Both the position numbers and the translations under genes were made by a program. 64,000 nt of DNA from Rheinheimera sp. SA_1 (GTDB lineage: Bacteria; Pseudomonadota; Gammaproteobacteria; Enterobacterales; Alteromonadaceae): contig NZ_LXWK01000011.1 in NCBI RefSeq assembly GCF_001669775.1, positions 868,001-932,000 on the forward strand, read 5' to 3'. The notes under the pieces are model-generated. The model did no database searches and was not told the origin of the DNA. It worked only from the letters and a program-made list of their open reading frames with translations. This document shows positions 57,556 to 64,000 of the stretch, piece after piece (position 1 is the first letter of the stretch; each line of letters begins with the position of its first letter).

Positions 57556-57656
57556 TTGAAGTTGCGGCGCGGCGACAATTGAGCGAGACCCCAGGAGCAT
57601 AGTTGCCCTATGTGACTGGGGCGAGCGAAAGAAGGCAACAAAGCCGCAGCTTCAAG
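57556..57656. repeat. MITE-like intergenic repeat, copy C (inverted)
   Basis: About 100 bases in the opposite orientation to copies A and B: starts TTGAAGTTGCGGCG and ends GCCGCAGCTTCAA, with the inner GCATAGTTGCCCTATG counterpart. It lies between the operator and the GH92 start, so in the 5' region of that transcript. Confidence 0.75.
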
Positions 57657-57733
57657 GATGACGGGAAGCTCATTTTAAGCACAATGTTGGTGCCACCTGC
57701 ACTGCCGGGAATTTCAGCGGAAAACCAAATCCA

Positions 57734-60175
57734 ATGCGTAAAAAAATTCTTTTGAACTCAACAGCTTTACTCGCGACACTGACGTTAAGCCTAAGTGTGC
57801 TAAGCGGTTGCGATTCGGCAAAAAACAGCAATGCCGCTAACAATCTAGGGTCTGCCACGGCCGAAAAACCAGTACCCGCCACGCCAGATTTAGTGAATAC
57901 GCCTGATTTAGTCCAGCACGTTAATCCGCTGATGGGCACCGACTCCAGTTTTGAACTGTCCTACGGCAATACCTACCCTGCCATTGCGCTACCCTGGGGC
58001 ATGAATTTCTGGGCGCCGATGACCGCGCCAATGGGTGATGGCTGGACCTACAAATATGACGACCACAAAATCCGTGGCATTAAACAAACTCATCAGCCAA
58101 GCCCGTGGCTGAATGATTACGGCGCCTTTTCGTTGATGGCAGTCACTGGCAAACTGAAATTCCAACAGGATGAACGCGCGTCCTGGTTTTCGCATAAAGC
58201 GGAATCGGCCAAACCGCACCATTATTCGGTGTATCTGGCCGATTATGACGTGACCGCCGAAGTGACGCCGACTGAGCGCGCAGCGCAGTTCCGGTTTACC
58301 TTTCCAAAAACTGAGCAGGCTTATCTTATTCTGGATGCCTTTGATAAAGGCTCCAAAGTGAAAATCCTGCCGAAACAGCGCAAAATTATTGGCTACGCCC
58401 GCAACAACCACGGCGGTGTGCCGGCCAATTTCCACAACTACTTTGTGCTGGAATTTGATAAAGATTTTACCGTCAGTCATAGCTGGCATGACGGCTGGAA
58501 ACTACAACCAAATCAGTTAGAAAGTGAAGGCCAGCATGTTGGCGCGATCATTGGCTTTGCCACTGAAAAAGGCGAACAGGTGCATGTCAAAGTGGCATCG
58601 TCTTTTATCAGCGAAGCGCAGGCCGAGCTTAATTTACAACGGGAAATTGGTGCCGATAGTTTTGCCCAGACGCAGCAAAAAGCCCATCAGATCTGGCAAC
58701 AGCAACTGGCGCGGATCGACATCCAACAAGGCGATTTAGACCAGATCCGCACTTTTTACTCGTCGTTGTACCGGGTACTGCTGTTTCCGCGCAAATTTTA
58801 TGAATTCGACAGCACCAACCAAATCGTCCATTACAGCCCTTACAACGGCGAAGTGTTGCCGGGTTATATGTTTACCGACAATGGTTTTTGGGACACTTTC
58901 CGCGCAGTATTCCCGTTTTTTAACCTGATGTACCCCGAACTCAATGGCCAGATCATGCAAGGCTTGGTTAATACCTATAAAGAATCGGGCTGGTTGCCGG
59001 AATGGGCCAGCCCTGGTCATCGCGGCGTGATGATTGGCTCGAATTCAGCCATTAATATCGCTGATGCTTACCTCAAAGGCGGCCGTGATTTTGATATCGA
59101 AACTTTATACCAAGCGGCGAAAAAGAACGCCGAAGTGGAGCAAGGCCGGCCAGTGTCGTCAGTGGGGCGTGAAGGGCTAAGTTATTACAATAGCTTAGGT
59201 TATGTGCCTTATGACGTCGGTATTCACGAAAATGCCGCCCGCACCCTGGAATATGCTTTTGCTGATTTTAACCTGTACCAACTTGCCAGTAAGCTTGGTA
59301 AAACCGAGGATGCGGCAGTATTTGCACAGCGCTCGCAAAACTATCTGAAACTGCTGGATCCAGAAACCAAATGGATGCGTGGCCGCAATAAAGACGGCAG
59401 TTTCCAAAGCCCGTTTAACCCGCTGAAATGGGGTGATGCTTTTACCGAAGGCAACAGCCTGCATTACAGCTGGTCGGTGTTTCATGATATTGCCGGCTTG
59501 CAGCAGGCAATGGGTGGCGAAGATATTTTCCTGAATAAACTCAACGAAGTCTTTGAAATGCCACCGACCTTCGATGACTCCTACTACGGTTTTACCATTC
59601 ACGAAATCCGCGAAATGCAGGTGGTGAATATGGGGAATTATGCCCATGGCAACCAGCCTATTCAGCATATGATTTACCTGTACAACTACACCAGCGAACC
59701 CTGGCAGGCACAAGCGCGGCTGCGTGACGTCATGACCAAACTGTACAGCGCCACGCCGGACGGTTACAGCGGCGATGAAGACAACGGCCAAACCTCAGCC
59801 TGGTATGTGTTTAGCGCTTTAGGCTTTTATCCGGTAACGCCGGGCACTGATCAATATGTACTCGGCAGCCCGTTGTTTGAAAAGGTCAAACTGACCTTAC
59901 CTAATGGCAAGACCCTGCAAATTAATGCACCAGGTAACAGTGCTAAAACACCTTATATTCAGGCACTTTCCTGGCAGCAGCAGACTTATCCAAAAAACTG
60001 GTTTAGTCATCACGAGCTTAGCCAAGGCGGCCAGCTGGATTTCCAACTGAGCGACACGCCGAATAAACAACGGGGTTTGGCAACTGCTGATCGACCCTAT
60101 TCAATGTCGACGGCGAACCACACTGCTCCGACAACTGCCACAACCCCCACAACCCCAGAAAAGGCCAAACCATGA
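57734..60175 (+). CDS. GH92 alpha-mannosidase lipoprotein (divergent operon copy)
   Basis: The second GH92 enzyme, 813 residues. A lipoprotein signal with lipobox LSGC is followed by VQHVNPLMGTDSSFELSYGN, the family N-terminus. The C-terminal catalytic motif reads GDEDNGQTSAWYVFSALGFY, unlike GNDDLGQMSAWYV in the first copy, so the two may prefer different linkages. A Thr/Pro-rich tail of about 25 residues closes the chain. It overlaps the MFS transporter gene by four bases. It is the first gene of the plus-strand operon behind the operator at 57519. Confidence 0.94.
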   Translation: MRKKILLNSTALLATLTLSLSVLSGCDSAKNSNAANNLGSATAEKPVPATPDLVNTPDLVQHVNPLMGTDSSFELSYGNTYPAIALPWGMNFWAPMTAPMGDGWTYKYDDHKIRGIKQTHQPSPWLNDYGAFSLMAVTGKLKFQQDERASWFSHKAESAKPHHYSVYLADYDVTAEVTPTERAAQFRFTFPKTEQAYLILDAFDKGSKVKILPKQRKIIGYARNNHGGVPANFHNYFVLEFDKDFTVSHSWHDGWKLQPNQLESEGQHVGAIIGFATEKGEQVHVKVASSFISEAQAELNLQREIGADSFAQTQQKAHQIWQQQLARIDIQQGDLDQIRTFYSSLYRVLLFPRKFYEFDSTNQIVHYSPYNGEVLPGYMFTDNGFWDTFRAVFPFFNLMYPELNGQIMQGLVNTYKESGWLPEWASPGHRGVMIGSNSAINIADAYLKGGRDFDIETLYQAAKKNAEVEQGRPVSSVGREGLSYYNSLGYVPYDVGIHENAARTLEYAFADFNLYQLASKLGKTEDAAVFAQRSQNYLKLLDPETKWMRGRNKDGSFQSPFNPLKWGDAFTEGNSLHYSWSVFHDIAGLQQAMGGEDIFLNKLNEVFEMPPTFDDSYYGFTIHEIREMQVVNMGNYAHGNQPIQHMIYLYNYTSEPWQAQARLRDVMTKLYSATPDGYSGDEDNGQTSAWYVFSALGFYPVTPGTDQYVLGSPLFEKVKLTLPNGKTLQINAPGNSAKTPYIQALSWQQQTYPKNWFSHHELSQGGQLDFQLSDTPNKQRGLATADRPYSMSTANHTAPTTATTPTTPEKAKP

Positions 60176-61500
60176 GTATAATTTCACAGGGCGGCAGCCA
60201 GCCTGCCGTCACTGGCGCCCCTAACATTTCGGGTAGCGGCGACCAATCCAACCACTTTGCCTTTGCTGCGATGACCAGTTTATTTTTTATCTGGGGCTTT
60301 ATTACAGCGCTGAATGACATTCTGATTCCGCAACTCAAAGCGGCCTTTTCGCTCAATTACACTCAGGCGATGCTGGTGCAGTTTTGCTTTTTTGGCGCTT
60401 ATTTTCTGGTGTCGCCGCTGGCTGGCAAACTGATTGAACGTATCGGTTATATCAAAGGCATTATGGTGGGTCTGGCGACCATCGCTCTGGGCTGTCTGCT
60501 GTTTTATCCGGCGGCAGAAATTTCGGTGTATGCGCTGTTTTTATTCGGGTTATTTATCCTGGCATCTGGGGTGACTATCCTGCAAGTCTCGGCCAACCCT
60601 TATGTGGCGATTCTCGGCGAAGAAGAAACTGCCGCCAGCCGGTTAAGTTTGGCGCAGGCAATCAATTCACTGGGTCATACATTGGCACCGCTGTTTGGTG
60701 CGGCGTTGATTTTTTCGGCAACGGCGGATTTGTCGGCCAGCGCTGAAGTTGCTGGCCAAACGGCAGATGCCAAATCAGTGCAGTTACCTTATCTGATTTT
60801 GGCGGGCGTCACTTTACTCACCGCTGCCGGTTTTTATTTCCTCAAGTTACCGCTGTTGACACCACCGGTTGCAGCAGCCAGCCCAACCCAGCAGCTGTTG
60901 ACGGCAGAAAGCTCGATTTGGCAGCAAAAAGGTTTATTGCTCGGTGTGTTGGCAATTTTTTTGTATGTCGGTGCTGAAGTCAGTATTGGCAGTTTTCTGG
61001 TGAATTATCTGGCACTGGAGCATATTGGTGGCCTCTCAGAAAAACAAGCCAGCACCATGGTGGCGTATTATTGGGGCGGTGCGATGATCGGCCGTTTTAT
61101 CGGTGCTTTGCTGACCCGTTATATTTCAGCCAGTTATGTGCTGCTGAGCAATGCGTTGATTGCGATTCTATTACTGTTTGTGACAATGAACTCAACTGGC
61201 ATGGTAGCGGTCTGGTCGGTGATTGCGATTGGCTTTTTTAACTCTATTATGTTCCCAACTATTTTCACCATGGCTATTCGCGGTTTAGGGCCTTTGACCA
61301 GCCGTGGCTCGGGTTTGTTGTGCCAGGCGATTGTCGGCGGCGCTATTTTACCGTTGCTGCAGGGGCTGGTCGCTGACAGTGTTGGTGTGCAACTCAGTTT
61401 TATCGTGCCGGTGTTGGCTTATGGTTATATTGCCGGATATGCATGGTATAGCACCCGTCAGCAGCACCGCGTTTCGGCATTATCACAGGTATCGTTATGA
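60172..61500 (+). CDS. FucP-family MFS sugar:proton symporter
   Basis: A 442-residue inner-membrane protein with 12 predicted helices. It carries the FucP/GluP-type motifs FFIWGFITALNDILIPQLKA near residue 40 and ILQVSANPYVAILGEEETAASRL near 140. The family transports fucose, glucose/galactose, GlcNAc or mannose. With a mannosidase upstream and mannose-processing genes downstream, mannose is the likely substrate. It overlaps both neighbours by four bases. Confidence 0.9.
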   Translation: MSIISQGGSQPAVTGAPNISGSGDQSNHFAFAAMTSLFFIWGFITALNDILIPQLKAAFSLNYTQAMLVQFCFFGAYFLVSPLAGKLIERIGYIKGIMVGLATIALGCLLFYPAAEISVYALFLFGLFILASGVTILQVSANPYVAILGEEETAASRLSLAQAINSLGHTLAPLFGAALIFSATADLSASAEVAGQTADAKSVQLPYLILAGVTLLTAAGFYFLKLPLLTPPVAAASPTQQLLTAESSIWQQKGLLLGVLAIFLYVGAEVSIGSFLVNYLALEHIGGLSEKQASTMVAYYWGGAMIGRFIGALLTRYISASYVLLSNALIAILLLFVTMNSTGMVAVWSVIAIGFFNSIMFPTIFTMAIRGLGPLTSRGSGLLCQAIVGGAILPLLQGLVADSVGVQLSFIVPVLAYGYIAGYAWYSTRQQHRVSALSQVSL

Positions 61501-62567
61501 TCATTGTAAATTCTACCTCAGGCCAGCAGCGCGCTGCAGCCAAAGACCTGCGTCAGGTGCTGTGTTTTGGCGAAGCCTTGATTGATTTTTTACATATTGG
61601 TGTGCAACAACAAGGGCCACTGCAATTACCAGCCTACCGCCAGTTTCCGGGCGGTGCTCCGGCCAATGCCGCAGTCGCTGTAGCGAAATTAGGCGGTTTG
61701 GCGCGCTTCGCCGGTCAGGTTGGCCAGGATGCATTTGGTGATTTTCTGGCGCAGGCGTTACAGGCTTATGGCGTGGATTTGTCGTTACTGAAGCGTCACC
61801 CAACGGCTAAAACTGCTTTAGCCTTTGTAATGCTGGATGAAACCGGCGACCGGAGTTTTTCGTTTTATCGCGACCAAAGCGCCGACGTGTTATTTACACC
61901 AGAGCAAATCAGCGCCGACTGGTTTGATAGCAAACCTATTTTGCATTTTTGCAGCAATACTCTGACCGATGATTTTATTGCGCACACCACCACACAGCTG
62001 GTGATGCAGGCGAAAACGGCCGGTTGCCTGGTCAGTTTTGATGTCAATTTACGGCATAACTTATGGCAGGAGGGCGTTGCCCATCGCGAGCGGGTCAATG
62101 CGTTGGTGTGGCAGGCGGATATTGTGAAGTTTTCGCGGGATGAGTTGCAATATCTTTGTGATGGCTTCGAGTCAGCAGCGGCTTATCTTGAGCACTGCCT
62201 ACAAGCCGGTTGCCAGTTATTGCTGGTTACCGACGGCGGTGGCAGGATTGACTATTATCGGGCCGGATCGGCGCCGGTAACGGTCACACCACCCAAAGTA
62301 CAGGTGGTTGATACCACAGCCGGCGGTGATGCGTTTATCGGTGGTTTACTGTTTAGCCTCAGCTGTTTACCAGCTGCTTCATTGCCGCAAGGCGCCTTAT
62401 TGCACGCTTGTATTGAATTTGCCACCGCCTGCGGCGCCGTCACTGTCACCCGACCAGGCGCTTTCCCCGCCCTGCCGGACGCAACTGAAATCCTCGCCGA
62501 TTTGGCCAGTCGCCAGGTTGACGTACAAGCCTTAATACCCTTTTTGCCGGTCGCCCCGGCCTGTTGA
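61497..62567 (+). CDS. PfkB-family sugar kinase, probable fructokinase
   Basis: A 356-residue ribokinase-fold enzyme. Its motifs are VLCFGEALIDF at the N-terminus, RQFPGGAPANAAVAVAKLGG (PfkB signature 1), and DTTAGGDAFIGGLL with catalytic Asp278 (signature 2). The FGEALIDF start and order of motifs resemble bacterial fructokinases. With the adjacent AGE-family isomerase it would convert fructose from mannose into fructose-6-phosphate. Starts inside the MFS stop (ATGA). Confidence 0.9.
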   Translation: MIIVNSTSGQQRAAAKDLRQVLCFGEALIDFLHIGVQQQGPLQLPAYRQFPGGAPANAAVAVAKLGGLARFAGQVGQDAFGDFLAQALQAYGVDLSLLKRHPTAKTALAFVMLDETGDRSFSFYRDQSADVLFTPEQISADWFDSKPILHFCSNTLTDDFIAHTTTQLVMQAKTAGCLVSFDVNLRHNLWQEGVAHRERVNALVWQADIVKFSRDELQYLCDGFESAAAYLEHCLQAGCQLLLVTDGGGRIDYYRAGSAPVTVTPPKVQVVDTTAGGDAFIGGLLFSLSCLPAASLPQGALLHACIEFATACGAVTVTRPGAFPALPDATEILADLASRQVDVQALIPFLPVAPAC

Positions 62568-62584
62568 ATTTCCGGAGATTGATG

Positions 62585-63832
62585 ATGCCAAGCACCTCAC
62601 AGCCTAATAATTATTACGACCAGAATTTTATTCTGCAGCATTGTCAGGACATTCTGGGTTTTTATGATCCACGGGTAGTCGACCCATCCGGCGGTTATTT
62701 CCACAATTACTTTGATAACGGCGAGTTGTTTAATCCGGGATTTAAACAGCTAGTGAGCAGCACCCGCATCGTCATTAACTACGCCACAGCGGCGATGTTA
62801 TTTGCCGCTGATACAGATAAATCAGAGAAATACAAAGCAATCGCCCAGCACGGCCTGAACTATGTCGAGCAAGTGCACTGGCGCGAAGATATCCAGGGTT
62901 ACGCCTGGACTTTACAAGACCACCAGCCGCTCGACACCACGCAACAAGCTTATGGTTATGCCTTTGTGCTGCTCTGTTACGCTGCTGTGCATAAAGCCGG
63001 TTTAATTAAAGACAGCCATAAACTCAACCAAACTTATCAGTTGCTGGAACAACGTTTCTGGCAAGCCGATTTTGGACTGTATGCCGATGAAATCAGCCCG
63101 CAAGGTGTGCTCAGTGATTATCGCGGCCAGAACGCCAATATGCATTTATGTGAAGCGATGCTGGCCGCTTATGAAGCCTGCGGCGAGCGGCTTTTCCTTG
63201 AGCGCGCCATGACCTTGGCGCAGAACATCACAGTGCGGCAAGCGGCGTTAACCGACGGCCTGGTGTGGGAACATTACACCCCCAGTTTCCAGCCGGACTG
63301 GAACTACAACAAAGCTGATCCGAAAAACCTGTACCGTCCCTGGGGTTTCCAACCTGGCCATCAGACCGAATGGACCAAGTTATTGCTGATTTTACACCGC
63401 CATCAACCGCGGGACTGGCTCGTCACCAAGGCGTGTGAACTGTTTGACCGCGCTTACGAGCAAGCCTGGGACGCCGAACATGGCGGCTTGATTTACGGTT
63501 TTGCGCCGGACGGTCGCTGGTGTGACGATGACAAATATTTCTGGGTGCAGGCCGAAAGTATGGCGGCGGCGGCGTTGTTGTACCAAACCACCGGCGCCGA
63601 AGTGTATTTAGTGGCGTATCAGAATTTATGGCAATACAGCTGGGATCATTTAATTGATCACCAATACGGCGCCTGGTTCCGCTTGCTAAACCGCGACAAC
63701 AGCAAAGTCAGCAGTGAGAAAAGCGCCGCCGGTGCCAAGTGCGACTACCACACCCTGTGTGCTTGCATTGAAGTGCTGCGTGGTATGGGATTTGCCAGCT
63801 TGCCGCTTGTTAGTTTTAACAGCGCAGACTAA
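62585..63832 (+). CDS. AGE-family sugar isomerase/epimerase, probable mannose isomerase
   Basis: A 415-residue (alpha/alpha)6-barrel enzyme of the N-acylglucosamine 2-epimerase/mannose isomerase family. Motifs seen are STRIVINYATAAML, YRGQNANMHLCEAML, RPWGFQPGHQTEWTKLLL with the catalytic histidine, and CDYHTLCACIEVLRGMG. No signal, so cytoplasmic. The start is ATG 62585 (or 62582) because CGGAG lies just upstream; the earlier TTG frame has none. Mannose-to-fructose isomerisation fits the neighbouring fructokinase. GlcNAc 2-epimerase is the main alternative. Confidence 0.88.
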   Translation: MPSTSQPNNYYDQNFILQHCQDILGFYDPRVVDPSGGYFHNYFDNGELFNPGFKQLVSSTRIVINYATAAMLFAADTDKSEKYKAIAQHGLNYVEQVHWREDIQGYAWTLQDHQPLDTTQQAYGYAFVLLCYAAVHKAGLIKDSHKLNQTYQLLEQRFWQADFGLYADEISPQGVLSDYRGQNANMHLCEAMLAAYEACGERLFLERAMTLAQNITVRQAALTDGLVWEHYTPSFQPDWNYNKADPKNLYRPWGFQPGHQTEWTKLLLILHRHQPRDWLVTKACELFDRAYEQAWDAEHGGLIYGFAPDGRWCDDDKYFWVQAESMAAAALLYQTTGAEVYLVAYQNLWQYSWDHLIDHQYGAWFRLLNRDNSKVSSEKSAAGAKCDYHTLCACIEVLRGMGFASLPLVSFNSAD

Positions 63833-63849
63833 GCCGGAGGCCGGGGTTG

Positions 63850-64000
63850 ATGCATAACTGCCATAATGATTCGGCAAAGGTTGTTTCGGCGAAGGCGATT
63901 GCAGTGTTGGCAAGCTTGCTGCTGATGGTTGGCGTCACTAGCTGCAGTCAGCCCGCACAGCAGGCGCCGCAACAAGCCACGGCTAACAACTCAGCTGATG
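63850..64000 (+). CDS. Lipoprotein, truncated by the window end
   Basis: Starts at ATG 63850 with GGAGG 9 bases upstream and runs off the window after 50 codons. The N-terminus MHNCHNDSAKVVSAKAIAVL continues into a hydrophobic core ending VTSC, a lipoprotein-like signal, then an Ala/Gln-rich linker. It follows the AGE gene by 17 bases, so it is the fifth gene of the glycan operon and probably another exported glycan-acting enzyme or binding protein. The domain is not visible. Confidence 0.7.
   Translation, partial: MHNCHNDSAKVVSAKAIAVLASLLLMVGVTSCSQPAQQAPQQATANNSAD

Larger units (their letters stand above)
57272..57733. other. Divergent regulatory region between lacI and the plus-strand GH92 gene
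   Basis: About 460 bases with two LacI-type sites (57406-57419 and 57519-57534) and repeat copy C (57556-57656). No unambiguous promoter could be fixed; TAAAAT at 57469 is a possible -10 box without a good -35. No gene. Confidence 0.6.

Overview
The window reads as a chromosomal piece of a marine or aquatic gammaproteobacterium of the Alteromonadales type. Rheinheimera, Alishewanella or Shewanella relatives are my best guess. The reasons are the rpsU-yqeY-dnaG-rpoD block, a CAT-anticodon tRNA just after rpoD, an argD-astA-astD arginine catabolism operon beside pabA/trpG, and a TonB-receptor/LacI glycan locus with FucP-type transport. The assignment comes from gene content only.

Layout. 1-20.5 kb is mostly core: an N-terminally anchored membrane protein (cut by the window edge), a TPR-GGDEF diguanylate cyclase, speD, an OsmC protein, the ast operon, pabA/trpG with an HDOD gene, an ABC exporter, tsaD and the macromolecular synthesis operon. 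It ends with a tRNA(CAT), probably tRNA-Ile2. 20.6-35.2 kb is an accessory island on the minus strand. It holds two giant LRR-Roc-COR-TIR proteins, a 1787-residue protein joining two alpha/beta-hydrolase domains to a CHAT (caspase-like) protease domain and a helical tail, and a small TIR protein with an unassigned N-terminal domain. The four genes lie head to tail with short gaps and look like one operon. I read it as an NLR-like conflict or defence system: LRR sensing, Roc GTPase switch, TIR NADase, protease and lipase effectors. This is the most novel part of the window.

35.2-38.2 kb holds a zinc-ribbon DUF2225-like gene, a three-pass membrane protein and a secreted endonuclease/exonuclease/phosphatase-family protein. 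38.2-64 kb is a dedicated N-glycan utilisation locus. The minus-strand operon runs GlcNAc kinase, glycosylasparaginase, GH85 endo-beta-N-acetylglucosaminidase, CutC-family protein, GH2 beta-mannosidase, SSS symporter, GH92 alpha-mannosidase, with several 4-base stop/start overlaps. Upstream of it lie a TonB receptor and a lipoprotein with four discoidin-like repeats, separated from the operon by a terminator. A LacI regulator faces a plus-strand operon of a second GH92, a FucP-type MFS transporter, a PfkB fructokinase and an AGE-family isomerase, followed by a truncated lipoprotein gene. Together they can take high-mannose N-glycans apart: GH92 removes alpha-mannose, GH85 cuts the chitobiose core, the asparaginase frees the last GlcNAc from Asn, and GH2 splits Man-beta-GlcNAc. 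Mannose would become fructose and then fructose-6-P, and GlcNAc would be phosphorylated.

Regulatory DNA in this locus is unusually readable. A TGTAATCGATTACA palindrome sits just downstream of a TTGACA promoter for the TonB receptor, and again before the plus-strand GH92 and the lacI gene. Two kinds of intergenic repeat also decorate the locus: three copies of a roughly 100-130 bp MITE-like element and two near-perfect REP-like palindromes.
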